Positions 26,610 through 37,635 of a DNA stretch of 64,000 nucleotides are shown in pieces; the stretch's first letter is position 1; each line of letters opens with the position of its first letter. The notes under the pieces are model-generated. The model made no database searches, was not told where the DNA came from, and saw nothing but the letters and a program-made list of their open reading frames with translations. Source of the stretch: Berkiella sp963803015 (GTDB lineage Bacteria; Pseudomonadota; Gammaproteobacteria; Berkiellales; Berkiellaceae); assembly GCA_963803015.1 (NCBI GenBank), contig CAWDKV010000004.1, positions 310,001 through 374,000 on the forward strand, written 5' to 3'. A program made the position numbers and the translations under genes.

Positions 26610-26625
26610 GTGGGCCTATCCCTTC

Positions 26626-28596
26626 TTAGTTTCGCCAAATCAACCAGGTCAGGAGCACAATTAGTCCTGAAATCATTGCAAAGGCGTAATGATAAATATA
26701 ACCAGTCTGTAAATGCCGAATGACATTCGAAAATTTGCCCACTGAATGAGCCGAGCCATTCACAATGACCCCATCAATCACAGTTTGATCCCCCACCTTC
26801 CAACATATGCCGCCAAGAAAGCGCGTGAAGGGAGCAATGACTTTTTCATTAAAAGTATCAAAACCGTATTTATTGACCAAAATCTGATTAAGCGGTGCCA
26901 GAGCTTTGCGTGTATTCTCCGACCAATGCGGGAATTTTTCGTAAAATAGCCAAGCTACAATAAAGCCCGCCAGCGCAAACCCAAATGGTGGGGCGATAAA
27001 CCCATGTAACCCCATCTTTAACATGCCATGATAATCTGCCCCAAGGTTGGCGATGACATCGTGTTGATCTAATACAAAGAGGGTCTCATCAAAAAAGCCA
27101 TTAAAGAGCGGATCGATAAAGATCCCGGCTATCACGGAAAAGAAAGCCAACAAGACTAAAGGTACCCATACCACTGTAGGAGATTCATGGAGATGCTCTC
27201 TGGTGTGTTTATCCATGCGCTCTTTAGTGTGAAACACCAATAAGAACATTCTAAAAGAGTAAAGTGCCGTGACAAAAACACTACCTAAAACTATCCAATA
27301 GGCAATAGCGGCACCTGGTAAGCTACTATCCTGCACTGCTTCAAGGATAGTATCTTTGGAATAAAATCCTGAGAAAAAAGGAAATCCTACTAAGGCTAAT
27401 GTGCCAATTAACATCGTGAAATAGGTAATGGGCATGTAACGACGCAAGCCACCCATCAGACGAATATCTTGCTCATGATGCATGGCGATAATAACAGAGC
27501 CCGCTCCTAAAAAGAGTAAGGCTTTAAAAAAGGCATGGGTCATTAAATGAAAGATCCCAGCGCCATAGGCAGATACACCAAGAGCAGCCATCATCAAGCC
27601 CAATTGAGATAAGGTCGAGTAAGCAACCACTCTTTTAATATCATTTTGCACAATCCCAACTAACCCCATCAAAAAGCAGGTTGCGGTACCAATGAATAAA
27701 ACAAAAGTCAGCGCGGTCTCAGAATATTCAAAAATCGGTGACATTCTGGCGACCATAAACACGCCTGCAGTGACCATGGTTGCCGCATGGATCAGTGCAG
27801 AAATCGGGGTAGGACCTTCCATCGAGTCAGGTAACCACACATGCAAAGGCATTTGCGCGGATTTACCCATCGCGCCTATGAATAATAAGATGGCAATCAG
27901 TGTAAGCACGGACCAAGGCTCTGAAAAAATAACTAAAGTCAGATTTTCTGCTGAAACATTGGCGGTTTGCGCAAAAACGGCCGCATAGTCTAAGCTGCCA
28001 AATACCCATAGCGTCAAAGCAATTCCGAGTAAAAATCCAAAATCACCAATACGGTTCACCAAAAAGGCTTTTAAGTTAGCAAAGATTGCAGATTCATTTT
28101 TGAACCAAAAACCGATTAAAAGATATGAAACCAAACCAACCGCTTCCCAACCAAAAAAGAGTTGGAGAAAATTGTTGGACATCACTAAAGTCAGCATGGC
28201 AAAAGTAAACAAAGAAATATAGCTAAAAAATCGCTGATAGCCCGGATCATCTTGCATATAACCAATGGTATAAATATGCACCATTAACGAAACAAAGCTC
28301 ACTACTAACATCATGAGTATGGTTAAGGGATCAATCAAAAAGCCCATTTGAAAACGCAAGGTATCAACCATTGCCCAAGTGTAAACACTGATATCACTAC
28401 TAGCCGGGATACTTTGCGTCCAGAACATTTGCAGCGCGATAGCTAAAGAAACAACAAAGCTTATCGATACGCCGAATATGGTGACAACATGCGCGCCTTT
28501 TTTACCAATTAAATGCCCAAAGAATCCTGCAACAATAGCAGCAAGGAGTGGGGCAAGCACGACGATTAAACAAGTCACTAATAAATTTGATTGCAC
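26626..28596 (-). CDS. nuoL: NADH-quinone oxidoreductase subunit L
   Basis: The 656-residue distal antiporter-like subunit with the C-terminal lateral helix typical of NuoL. Conserved segments are GFLIDPLTILMMLVVSFVS, FFGWEAVGLVSYLLIGFW, QMPLHVWLPDSMEGPTPISALIHAATMV and YSTLSQLG. The start is GTG at 28596, just after nuoK, with GGGG upstream; ORF length matches the family. Confidence 0.96.
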   Translation of the reverse strand: MQSNLLVTCLIVVLAPLLAAIVAGFFGHLIGKKGAHVVTIFGVSISFVVSLAIALQMFWTQSIPASSDISVYTWAMVDTLRFQMGFLIDPLTILMMLVVSFVSLMVHIYTIGYMQDDPGYQRFFSYISLFTFAMLTLVMSNNFLQLFFGWEAVGLVSYLLIGFWFKNESAIFANLKAFLVNRIGDFGFLLGIALTLWVFGSLDYAAVFAQTANVSAENLTLVIFSEPWSVLTLIAILLFIGAMGKSAQMPLHVWLPDSMEGPTPISALIHAATMVTAGVFMVARMSPIFEYSETALTFVLFIGTATCFLMGLVGIVQNDIKRVVAYSTLSQLGLMMAALGVSAYGAGIFHLMTHAFFKALLFLGAGSVIIAMHHEQDIRLMGGLRRYMPITYFTMLIGTLALVGFPFFSGFYSKDTILEAVQDSSLPGAAIAYWIVLGSVFVTALYSFRMFLLVFHTKERMDKHTREHLHESPTVVWVPLVLLAFFSVIAGIFIDPLFNGFFDETLFVLDQHDVIANLGADYHGMLKMGLHGFIAPPFGFALAGFIVAWLFYEKFPHWSENTRKALAPLNQILVNKYGFDTFNEKVIAPFTRFLGGICWKVGDQTVIDGVIVNGSAHSVGKFSNVIRHLQTGYIYHYAFAMISGLIVLLTWLIWRN

Positions 28597-28599
28597 AAC

Positions 28600-28905
28600 T
28601 TACCCCTTTAATAAATCCAATTCTTCAACATTAATGGTTCGCCGTTGACGAAAGAGGACAACTAAAATAGCCAAACCAATGGCTGACTCGGCTGCAGCGA
28701 CTGTGAGAATAAAAAACACAAAGACTTCGCCTATCTGATTTTGTAAAAAATGGGAAAAAGCAACAAAATTCGTATTCACAGCTAAGAGCATGAGCTCAAT
28801 GCACATCAGCAAAATGATCACATTCTTACGGTTGATATAAATACCAGCCACCCCTATTCCAAATAGCAAAGAGGCTACAATTAAGTAATCTGATAAAGCT
28901 ATCAT
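28600..28905 (-). CDS. nuoK: NADH-quinone oxidoreductase subunit K
   Basis: A 101-residue three-helix membrane subunit of complex I. The family signature RKNVIILLMCIELMLLAVN contains the conserved Glu in the second helix, with a second Glu in the third helix (VAAAESAIGLAI). The ATG overlaps the nuoJ stop (ATGA). Length equals that of most NuoK proteins. Confidence 0.96.
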   Translation of the reverse strand: MIALSDYLIVASLLFGIGVAGIYINRKNVIILLMCIELMLLAVNTNFVAFSHFLQNQIGEVFVFFILTVAAAESAIGLAILVVLFRQRRTINVEELDLLKG

Positions 28906-29522
28906 TCAGACTTTCCTTCTTTTTCTGCAACCATATTTATCACGGTTAATCTATCTTCTTTGCGCACGCTTGTTTGCTGAGCCGCTTTTTGCATCTTGGT
29001 GCCACGAGGACCTCTAAAGGTCAAACCAATGGCTGCAATCATGGCAACGAGTAAAATGACACCTGCTATCTCAAAGGGAAAGAGAAAATCAGTGTAAAGA
29101 AGTGTGCCTATCGCTTTGACATTACTATAATCTGTTACCTTGGCTAAAGGTGCATTGACTAGTTTCAAACCAAAATGATCAGGGCCAATTGCTGCAAACA
29201 TTAACCCCAACATGATAAGCGCCACTACTATGCCAATTGGCCAAAGCCGGACAAAAGGATTTTTTAATTTGGGGGCCTCGATATCTAACATCATGACCAC
29301 AAATAAGAACAAGACCATCACTGCGCCAACATAAACTAGCACGAGGGCAATGGCTAAAAATTCTGCTTCAAGCAACATCCAAAGAGCGGCCATACTAAAG
29401 AAGGTAAAAACCAAAAATAAAACCGCTCGCACGGGGTTCCTCGCGGCTACCACCATGCAACTTGCTAAAACAGCTAAGCTTGAAAAAAAATAAAAAACCA
29501 ATTGTTGTATCGTTATCGTCAT
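28902..29522 (-). CDS. nuoJ: NADH-quinone oxidoreductase subunit J
   Basis: A 206-residue membrane subunit with five helices, including the VLVYVGAVMVLFLFVVMMLD segment that bears the pi-bulge helix of complex I. The polar tail after residue 170 (TKMQKAAQQTSVRKEDR) is typical of gammaproteobacterial NuoJ. It lies between nuoI (11-base gap) and nuoK (4-base overlap). Confidence 0.95.
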   Translation of the reverse strand: MTITIQQLVFYFFSSLAVLASCMVVAARNPVRAVLFLVFTFFSMAALWMLLEAEFLAIALVLVYVGAVMVLFLFVVMMLDIEAPKLKNPFVRLWPIGIVVALIMLGLMFAAIGPDHFGLKLVNAPLAKVTDYSNVKAIGTLLYTDFLFPFEIAGVILLVAMIAAIGLTFRGPRGTKMQKAAQQTSVRKEDRLTVINMVAEKEGKSE

Positions 29523-29533
29523 CTTCTTAGCCT

Positions 29534-30025
29534 TTAACGGTAGGGCGCATCTTCTTCTCGAGCAGCGGCTATCCGCTCCTCGTATTTATCGCCAATAGCT
29601 AGTAATTTTTGTTTGTCGAGGATGTTCTCACCACGCTCTAAAAAGGCATAGTTACTAAAATCCGTTTCAACAATAGAATCTACAGGGCAGGATTCTTCAC
29701 AAAAGCCACAATAAATACATTTAAATAAATCGATTTCATATCGTGTTGTCCGTCTAGAGCCATCTTCACGCTCTGTAGATTCAATAGTAATAGCGAGTGC
29801 AGGACAAACTGCTTCACATAACTTACAAGCAATACACCGTTCTTCCCCATTGGGATAACGTCTTAGCGCATGGATCCCTCGAAAACGGGCTGAGCGAGGA
29901 GTTTTTTCTTCCGGAAATTGCACAGTAATTTTACGAGCGAATAAATATTTACCGGTAAGCCTTAATCCCTTCAGTAACTCAAAAAGGAAAAAGCTCTTAA
30001 AAAAATGCCTTAGTTTGCGTACCAT
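29534..30025 (-). CDS. nuoI: NADH-quinone oxidoreductase subunit I
   Basis: A 163-residue ferredoxin-like subunit that carries two 4Fe-4S clusters (N6a, N6b) leading electrons toward quinone. The two cluster motifs are CIACKLCEAVCP and CIYCGFCEESCP. The C-terminal ERIAAAREEDAPYR end matches alpha- and gammaproteobacterial family members. Confidence 0.97.
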   Translation of the reverse strand: MVRKLRHFFKSFFLFELLKGLRLTGKYLFARKITVQFPEEKTPRSARFRGIHALRRYPNGEERCIACKLCEAVCPALAITIESTEREDGSRRTTRYEIDLFKCIYCGFCEESCPVDSIVETDFSNYAFLERGENILDKQKLLAIGDKYEERIAAAREEDAPYR

Positions 30026-30034
30026 GTTACTTAC

Positions 30035-31063
30035 CTATATAAACCAAGGGGATAAATGCGCTTTAATCGCTATCGCTTCGACAACAATCCAAACAAAGGT
30101 AATGGGAATAAAGATCTTCCATCCCAAGCGCATAATTTGATCATATCGATAACGCGGAAAGGTTGCTCGAAACCAAAAATAGAGGAAGAGGAAAAAGCAA
30201 GCCTTTAAGCAAAGCCAAAATAAACCTGGAACCCACTCTAAATATTGTTGAATAAAGGGTAAGCCTTCAAAAGGAGATAACCATCCCCCTAAAAACATGA
30301 TACTTGACAAGGTAGAAAGCAAAATCATGTTGGCATATTCTGCTAAAAAGAAGATAGCAAAGGTCATGCCTGCATATTCAACATGGAAACCGGCAACAAT
30401 TTCGGACTCCCCTTCAGCAACGTCAAAGGGTGCACGATTAGTTTCAGCGACAGCAGAAATCCAATAAATAACAAATAAAGGCAACAAAGGTAACCAATAC
30501 CAATGCAGCACACCGCCACTTTGCGCATGGACTATATCATTGAAATTCATACTGCCTGCAGCCATCAAAACACCTACCAATGCAAATCCCATGGCAATTT
30601 CATAAGAAACCACTTGTGCAGCAGAACGCAAAGCACCTAAAAGCGCATATTTGGAATTGGAAGCCCAACCTGCAATGATAATGCCATAGACACCCAGGGA
30701 GGTCATGGCTAACAAAAAGAGTAATCCTGCATTGAGATCCGCTAAAACCCAACCATCGGCAAAAGGGATGACTGCCCAAGCCACAAAAGCCGGCGCAATA
30801 GCTAAGACAGGAGCAATGATATATAAGAACTTATTAGATTGTTGAGGAAAAATAATTTCTTTAAATAACAACTTAAAGACGTCCGCAATCGGTTGCAGCA
30901 GCCCCAACGGTCCGACTCTATTAGGGCCGATACGTACTTGTATATAGCCTATGACTTTACGCTCAGCATAAGTAGCATAAGCGACTGATAAGATCAGAGG
31001 GATCAATATCAGTAAAGACTTCAGGACTATCGGAATTAAAATTGCTATCCATTCCATTATCAT
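30035..31063 (-). CDS. nuoH: NADH-quinone oxidoreductase subunit H
   Basis: A 342-residue membrane subunit that forms much of the quinone chamber with NuoB and NuoD. Eight or so helices are visible. Key segments are YAERKVIGYIQVRIGPNRVGP, SAVAETNRAPFDVAEGESEIVAGFHVEY and FRATFPRYRYDQIMRLGWK. A second ATG two codons in (31057) could equally be the start. Confidence 0.97.
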   Translation of the reverse strand: MIMEWIAILIPIVLKSLLILIPLILSVAYATYAERKVIGYIQVRIGPNRVGPLGLLQPIADVFKLLFKEIIFPQQSNKFLYIIAPVLAIAPAFVAWAVIPFADGWVLADLNAGLLFLLAMTSLGVYGIIIAGWASNSKYALLGALRSAAQVVSYEIAMGFALVGVLMAAGSMNFNDIVHAQSGGVLHWYWLPLLPLFVIYWISAVAETNRAPFDVAEGESEIVAGFHVEYAGMTFAIFFLAEYANMILLSTLSSIMFLGGWLSPFEGLPFIQQYLEWVPGLFWLCLKACFFLFLYFWFRATFPRYRYDQIMRLGWKIFIPITFVWIVVEAIAIKAHLSPWFI

Positions 31064-31073
31064 GGCAAAACCT

Positions 31074-33416
31074 TTAAGAAACTAATTCAATTGGGGTGAA
31101 AGGCGCTTGTAGGCGCTGAGACTGTTTAATGCCTGCAGCAACCACGATGGCGCCATGGGGGACAGCCTCATCAATTTTGATCTTGAAGGGCAGATGCGAT
31201 CTGCCTTCACCTTGCACCGCAAAGATCTGTTGACCCATTTTAAGATTTTGTTTTAAGGCTTCCTGGCTATTGAGTCTAAGCTCTCCTGCACTAAGCGCAT
31301 CTTGCGTTTGTTGCAAACTAACCGCTCGTCTAACGAGAGGATCAACAGCATAAAGTGGTGTCGGTGCGATTCGGATCAATCCCTCTTTTTCAGGCTTTTG
31401 AGCGTTCGGCTGGCAAACAAAAGTTAATAAACTATCACTCTTCGCTGTTGGCAGCTGCATTTTAATCTCAGCCACAATTTCATCAGTGGTGTTGTAGTCA
31501 AAGCCCTTTTCTTGCCAAAGGTTGGCTAAGACACGCAAGACTTTCCAGCCAGGTTTGACATTGTCACGAGGAGAAACGGCAGGATAAAAGCTTTGCCATT
31601 CCCCTAAAGCATTAATGTAAGTACCTCGGGTTTCCGCTATGGGCGCGATGGGCAGTAACACATCTGCGTATTCTCGACTCAAGTGGCTATCAAAAGAGGT
31701 TAACATCACAACCACTTCTGCAGCTTTTAAAGCTTTGATAGCAACAAAAGGATTGGCACAATCATATTCTGGTTCACAATGCATCAAGACATAACCCTGT
31801 CTTGGTTGTGCCCATATTTCTTTCGCATTGAGTCCTTGGGTAGGCAGCATGCCGGCTATCCAGCTTCCTGCACTATTGGCTCCCATACTCATTTCACCCC
31901 AAGTCGCACCGAGCGCTTCTGCCAGTACTCTGGTGCCCCAATATAAAAGATGGGCCTCTGGATGCGTTAATGCATAATGGCCGAGCAAAACGCTGACCTT
32001 CGTCTTATCTTGTAGTTTTTCTGCAAATGCTAAAGCCGTTTGAGAAGGGGTAATGCCGGCCAGCAATTGATGGGCTTGAGATAAGCTTGTCTTAGGATTT
32101 TTATCCAATACCGCTTTAACCAATTCCAGTAAAGGTTGAACAAAATCTCCTCTCTCTCCTACCCATTGCTCGGCTTCAAAATTAAAATCAACATATAAAG
32201 GGTTAATTGCAAAAACTTTAGCGCCCCCATTAGTTGCTTTGCGCACTCTATGAGCAATGATAGGCTCTTCTTTTCTGATATCACTACCGACTAATATAAT
32301 TTCTTCTTGCATCGATAACGCTGGTAGCGAGATCCCAAGTGTAGGGAAAGTCGGCATCACAGCATCGTGTGCAAAATCGCTTTGCTTTAAGCGATGATCT
32401 AAATTGTGACAGCCCTTCGCTCTCATTAATTTCTGTAACAAATATAATTCTTCTAAGGTACTATTTGATGACGCCACAACGCCAATTTGTTCAGGAGTCT
32501 TCTCTGCAATTTTGCCTAATTTATCGATAGCAAACTGGAGCGCTCTCTCCCAATCTACCACTTCCCAGCACCCATTTTGTTTGATCATAGGTTCCGTTAA
32601 GCGCTCTTCATGGTTAAAGGCTTCATAACTAAATCTATCTCTATCCGATAGCCACATTTCGTTTAGCGCTTCATTTTCTCTGGGCTGGGTGCGCATCACT
32701 TTGTTATGCAAAACATGGTAATACAAGTGCGATCCAACACAATCATGAGGAGAAATACTCGGGCGCATTTGCATCTCCCAAGTTCTCGCTTTAAAACGAA
32801 AGGGTTTAGAGGTTAAAGCACCAACAGGACACAAGTCGATGATGTTTCCAGAAAGCTCTGAATTGATACTTTTTTCAATATAAGTACCTATCTCCATGGC
32901 TTCCCCGCGCCCGGTAGCGCCCATTTCCCGCACGCCGGCAATTTCATCACCAAAGCGCACACAGCGTGTACAATGAATGCAACGGGTCATTTCTGTGCTG
33001 ATAAGAGGACCTATATTTTTATCTTCAACCGATCTTTTGCCTTCTACAAAATTGGAATAATCTGTCCCATAGCTTAATGCCACATCTTGCAGCTCACATT
33101 CACCACCTTGATCGCAAATCGGACAATCTAAAGGATGGTTAATGAGCAAAAATTCCATTACTGCTTTTTGTGCCTCTCTTGCTCTTGAGGTTTGCGTAAA
33201 GACTTTCATACCTTCAGACACTGGCGTGGCACAAGCTGGTAACGCTTTGGGTGCATTGGCTACATCGACAAGACACATACGACAATTAGCAGCTATCGAC
33301 AGCTTTTTATGATAACAAAAGCGGGGGATAGGGATCCCAGCAGCATCAGCAGCTTCAATCACCATTTGACCTTGAGGGACTTCTAGTACTTTGCCATCAA
33401 TTTCAATACGGACCAT
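31074..33416 (-). CDS. nuoG: NADH-quinone oxidoreductase subunit G
   Basis: The 780-residue, largest peripheral-arm subunit of complex I. The N-terminal 2Fe-2S domain (CRMCLVD, CATPVSEGM), the His-ligated cluster site (HPLDCPICDQGGECELQD) and the 4Fe-4S motif (CIHCTRCVRF) lie in the first 160 residues, followed by a molybdopterin oxidoreductase-like domain without catalytic function. The frame is intact, which places the right-hand limit of the sound part of the nuo operon here. Confidence 0.97.
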   Translation of the reverse strand: MVRIEIDGKVLEVPQGQMVIEAADAAGIPIPRFCYHKKLSIAANCRMCLVDVANAPKALPACATPVSEGMKVFTQTSRAREAQKAVMEFLLINHPLDCPICDQGGECELQDVALSYGTDYSNFVEGKRSVEDKNIGPLISTEMTRCIHCTRCVRFGDEIAGVREMGATGRGEAMEIGTYIEKSINSELSGNIIDLCPVGALTSKPFRFKARTWEMQMRPSISPHDCVGSHLYYHVLHNKVMRTQPRENEALNEMWLSDRDRFSYEAFNHEERLTEPMIKQNGCWEVVDWERALQFAIDKLGKIAEKTPEQIGVVASSNSTLEELYLLQKLMRAKGCHNLDHRLKQSDFAHDAVMPTFPTLGISLPALSMQEEIILVGSDIRKEEPIIAHRVRKATNGGAKVFAINPLYVDFNFEAEQWVGERGDFVQPLLELVKAVLDKNPKTSLSQAHQLLAGITPSQTALAFAEKLQDKTKVSVLLGHYALTHPEAHLLYWGTRVLAEALGATWGEMSMGANSAGSWIAGMLPTQGLNAKEIWAQPRQGYVLMHCEPEYDCANPFVAIKALKAAEVVVMLTSFDSHLSREYADVLLPIAPIAETRGTYINALGEWQSFYPAVSPRDNVKPGWKVLRVLANLWQEKGFDYNTTDEIVAEIKMQLPTAKSDSLLTFVCQPNAQKPEKEGLIRIAPTPLYAVDPLVRRAVSLQQTQDALSAGELRLNSQEALKQNLKMGQQIFAVQGEGRSHLPFKIKIDEAVPHGAIVVAAGIKQSQRLQAPFTPIELVS

Positions 33417-33418
33417 GA

Positions 33419-34698
33419 TTAGACCTTACTCACAATCGAGCGCTTATGCTCAATCATATAAACAAATTCATCTCTAAAATGTTTAATAAAACTTCTCACC
33501 GGCATGGCAGCGGCATCTCCTAAGGCACAAATCGTTCGCCCCATGATTTTTTCAGCCACATCATCTAATACTGCTAAATCTTCCATCGTACCCTGTCCGT
33601 GCATCATCCGATGTAAAATTCGCGCTAACCAGCCAGTCCCTTCACGACAAGGTGTACATTGACCACAAGATTCTTCAAAATAAAAATCACTTATTCGCGC
33701 TAAAGCATTCACCATGCAAGTGGTTTCATCCATGACTATCACCCCACCCGATCCTAACATCGAGCCTGCTTTGGCTATGGAGTCATAATCCATTGTGAGT
33801 TTCATCATGACATCCCCTGGCAAAACAGGCATAGAAGAGCCGCCAGGAATGACTGCTTTGATCTTTCTGCCTTGTTTCATGCCCCCTGCCAATTCTAATA
33901 AGCTCAGCAAAGGGAATGCCTAATGGCACTTCATAATTGCCAGGCTTATTCACATGCCCAGATACACAGAAAATTTTGGTGCCACCATTATTAGGCATAC
34001 CTAACTCAGAAAACCATTTGCCACCATTCTGCAAAATAACCGGAACAGAGGCAAAGCTTTCAGTATTATTAATATTAGTAGGACTACCATAAATCCCAAA
34101 GTTAGCAGGAAAAGGTGGTTTAAAACGGGGTAAGCCCTTTTTACCTTCAAGCGATTCCATAAGGGCTGTTTCTTCACCGCAAATATAAGCGCCTGCTCCC
34201 AAAACATTATACAGTTCAAAATCAAAACCAGAACCTAAAATATTTTTTCCTAATAACCCCGCTGCTCGTGCTTCTTTTAATGCTTGTTCCATCCGTGCAA
34301 ATGGCTCATGAAATTCACCGCGCAAATAGTTATACCCCACTGTTGCGCCCATGACATAACCCGCGATGGCCATCCCTTCAATCAATTGATGGGGATTATA
34401 ACGTAAAATATCTCTATCTTTGACAGGTGCCTGGTTCACCTTCATCCGAATTGCACAGCACATATTTTTGTCCCGGTGCTATTGCGTGGCATAAAACTCC
34501 ATTTTAACCCTGTGGGAAAACCAGCGCCGCCACGTCCACGTAAACTCGAGGTTTTCAGCTCTGCAATAATGTCATCTGGCGACGTTTTTTCTCGCAAAAT
34601 TTTTTGCAAAACGGCATAACCACCGCACTTGACGATAAGTGTCCAACGACCAAGGCTTGTCAAATGCCAAGGGTACGAAAACAAACTTGATTCTGCAT
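33419..34698 (-). pseudogene. nuoF: NADH-quinone oxidoreductase subunit F, frame broken by single-base insertions
   Basis: NuoF binds NADH and FMN. The conserved protein is fully present but spread over several frames: VCFRTL at the start, then LRGRGGAGFPTGLKWSFMPRN, DRDILRYNPHQLIEGMAIAGY, GAGAYICGEETALMESLEG, and ESCGQCTPCREGTGW (4Fe-4S site) at the end. I place five extra bases: GGC(A)TTT, GTG(C)GGT, AAA(A)TAT, TGT(C)AAA and ATT(A)GAA. Removing them gives 1275 bases, a clean 424-residue protein of normal NuoF length. No missense decay is seen between the breaks. Sequencing or assembly error is the likely cause. Confidence 0.85.
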
Positions 34699-34702
34699 GC
34701 AC

Positions 34703-35222
34703 TCACATTACTCCAGAGTGATCTAAAATATTATCAATTTTTTTCGGTGTTTAGATTTTCATAATAATCTGTACCAATTTGCATCATCGGTGCAGTACCA
34801 CAAGCCGCCAAACACTCCACTTCTTTCAACGTAAATTTGCCATCAGGCGTTGTTTCACCGACTTTGATACCTAATTTCTTTTGCAAATAAGCAAGTGTTT
34901 CATCTGATCCACATAACATACACGAGATATTGGTACAAACGGCAATTTTATATTTGCCAACCGGTTTTAAATCAAACATGATTATAAAAAGTAGCTACTT
35001 CATAGACAGCAATCTTTGGCATTCCAAGATAATCTGCTACCGCATCCATTAAAGGCTGCGGTTAACCAACCCTTATTTTCATCTTGCACCACAGTTAAAG
35101 CTTTGAGAACAGCGGATTGTCTGTTGCTGTGGCGGATATTTTTTAACCCATTCATCAATTTCGTTTCTTACTTTAGCCGATAGTAAATCGGGTGAAGTTA
35201 AAGTTTTGGCATCGTACGTCAT
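34703..35222 (-). pseudogene. nuoE: NADH-quinone oxidoreductase subunit E, frame broken by single-base insertions
   Basis: NuoE holds a 2Fe-2S cluster at the NADH end of complex I. The gene starts MTYDAKTL at 35222, right after the nuoD stop. Recognisable parts are KVRNEIDEWVKKYPP, YEVATFY, MFDLKPVGKYKIAVCTNISC and KEVECLAACGTAPMMQ, which supply the four cluster cysteines. Four inserted bases (near 35125, 35065, 34983 and in an A-run near 34742) break the frame. Without them the length is 516 bases, giving 171 residues ending ILDHSGVM, normal for NuoE. Confidence 0.83.
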
Positions 35223-36477
35223 TTAACGATCAATCTCCCCAAAAACGATATCCATCGTGCCGATAATGGCTACCACATCGGCAATCATATGCCCTTTGGC
35301 CATTTCATCCATGGCAGCCAAATGCGGGAAACCCGCTGCACGAATTTTCACACGATAAGGTTTATTGGCGCCATCTGAAATCAAATAAACCCCAAATTCA
35401 CCTTTAGGATGTTCTATCGCAGCATAGGCTTCCCCTTTGGGGACACAATAACCTTCGGTAAATAAGTTTAAAATGATGAATCAAAGATTCCATATCTTCT
35501 TTCATTTCTACACGAGGTGGCGGCGCGATTTTATGATCATCAATCATCACTGGCCCAGGATTCTCTTCTAGCCATTCCACACATTGACGAATAATACGAT
35601 TAGATTGACGCATTTCTTCCACACGCACTAAATAACGATCATAACAATCCCCTTCTTTACCAACAGGAATATCAAAATCTAAATCAGTCGTAGACTTCAT
35701 AAGGTTGTTTTTTACGTAAATCCCAAGCCACACCAGAGCCTCGCAACATGGGACCAGTAAAACCCAATTGTAAGGCACGCTCTGTAGAAACGACACCAAT
35801 ACCCACCGTACGTTGTTTCCAAATCCGATTATCCGTTAATAAGGTTTCATACTCATCGACACATTTATGGAAAACGCTCGGTAAAATCCCAAATAAAATC
35901 AAGTAACGATCCTTCCCGATTAGCATTTAATTTTTTCACTTGTCTTTTATTATGCCATCGCGAAGGTTTATATTGTGGCATACATAGGCAAATCGCGATA
36001 AACTCCACCAGGACGATAATAAGTGGCATGCATACGCGCGCCAGAAACGCTTCATAGCAATCCATTAAATCTTCTCTTTCTCGAAAAGCATATAAAAATA
36101 CTGTCATTGCGCCAATATCAAGCGCATGAGCACCTAGCCACAATAAATGATTTAAAATACGCGTGATTTCATCAAACATGACTCGAATATATTGCGCACG
36201 GATAGGCGGCGTTATTCCTAACAATTTTTCAATGGCTAACACATAACCATGTTCATTACACATCATCGAAACATAATCTAGTCGATCCATATAACCAATA
36301 CTTTGATTATAGGGTTTGCTTTCCGCTAATTTTTCAGTCGCACGATGCAATAAACCAATATGGGGATCGGCTCTTTGTAATGACTTCACCATCAAGTTCT
36401 AAAATTAAACGCAACACGCCATGCGCAGCCGGATGTTGCGGACCAAAGTTCATGGTGTAATTTTTAATTTCAGCCAT
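35223..36477 (-). pseudogene. nuoD: NADH-quinone oxidoreductase subunit D, frame broken by indels
   Basis: NuoD forms the quinone-reduction site with NuoB. It is a separate gene, not fused to nuoC as in E. coli. It starts MAEIKNYTMNFGPQHPAAHG and ends VFGEIDR, with LHRATEKLAE, NEHGYVLAIEKLLGI and DFDIPVGKEGDCYDRYLVR in between. About six indels are inferred: insertions near 36383, 35873, 35703 and 35469, a deletion near 36047 and one more break near 35970. Correcting them gives about 416 residues, the normal length. The start overlaps the end of nuoC. Confidence 0.84.
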
Positions 36478-37149
36478 GCTGCGTTACTCCTTCATAACGA
36501 TTATCTACGAATACTTTAGGTACCAGGGTACGAGGCTTAATACTCGACAGGCTCATAGATCACACGTCCTGTTAATTAGCATCATAGCGCACTTCAACAT
36601 TACCAATTAAAGGAAAATCTTTACGAAAAGGATGACCAACAAACCCATAATCAGTCAAAATGCGACGCAAATCAGGATGACCATCAAATAAAATGCCATA
36701 TAAATCAAAAGCTTCACGCTCAAACCAATTGGCTGCATTCCAAATATCAACGACAGAATCAATGATTGGATTATTATCAGGAACAAGACTTTTAAGCGAA
36801 TGCGTTGATTATGTGTTAAATCGATAATAAATGATAAACCACCGCAAAACGCGGTTTTTTCCAGATGCGCTACAGGCTAATAGGTTCGACTGCCACGCTC
36901 AAAACCGACGGTGGTGGCTTCTGTTGTTCCCATTCGTCTACGCCATAATGCAAATAATCAACACCGCAAACATCAATTAATATGTTCAAAACGAAAATCA
37001 GGCTCATCACGCAAACGCCGACATAAGGTAGCAATTTATCTGTTTGCAACTTCTAGCGTCATTTCACCATTAGCATACAGTTGAGTCTTCTACCTGATCT
37101 TTCAAAGGTAGCTATAACATTTTTCAAGCCATGCTTCATTTTGACTCAT
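36470..37149 (-). pseudogene. nuoC: NADH-quinone oxidoreductase subunit C, heavily frame-broken
   Basis: NuoC is the 30-kDa subunit that packs against NuoD. Fragments readable in different frames include MSQNEAWLEK at the start, DVCGVDYLHYGVDEWEQQ, GFERGSR, a WNAANWFEREAFDLYGILFDGHPDLRRIL type segment, GFVGHPFRKDFPLIGN and a C-terminal FVDNRYEGVTQHG. At least five indels are needed. The 680-base span fits a protein of about 225 residues. Its ATG overlaps the nuoB stop (ATGA). Confidence 0.78.
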
Positions 37150-37635
37150 GTATTCACTCCTGGCTCAATGGTGTTATTGCGGCGAATTTTATTTTGTAAT
37201 TGCGATAATGCCATAAAGCAATGCTTCTGCAGTGGGTGGGCAACCTGGCACATAAACATCACAGGAACAATACGATCGCAACCTCGACCACAGAAAAGGA
37301 ATAATGGTAATAACCACCACCATTGGCACAAGATCCCATAGAAATAACCCAACGCGGTTCTGGCATTTGATCATAAACTTTGCGTAAAGCAGGAGCCATT
37401 TTATTACATAAGGTTCCCGCAACAATCATGACATCACGATTGTCTTGGACTGGGGCGAAATACCACACCAAAGCGATCCAAATCATAACGAGAAGCGCCA
37501 GCATGCATCATTTCTACAGCACAACACGCCAAACCAAAGGTCATTGGCCACAACGAGCCAGTCCTGGCCCAATTCATTAGTTTATCCACAGAAGTTGTAA
37601 AAAAGCCTTGTGCTGAGTACGCTATCTATTCCCAT
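37146..37635 (-). pseudogene. nuoB: NADH-quinone oxidoreductase subunit B, frame broken by indels
   Basis: NuoB carries cluster N2, the last electron donor to quinone. The start is MGIDSVLS at 37635, overlapping the nuoA stop. Conserved parts are SLWPMTFGLACCAVEMMHAG, SDVMIVAGTLCNKMAPALRKVYDQMPEPRW, ISMGSCANGGGYYHYS and VPGCPPTAEALLYGI, covering all cluster cysteines. I infer insertions near 37612, 37441 and 37207 and deletions near 37272 and 37259. The corrected length is 162 residues. Confidence 0.83.
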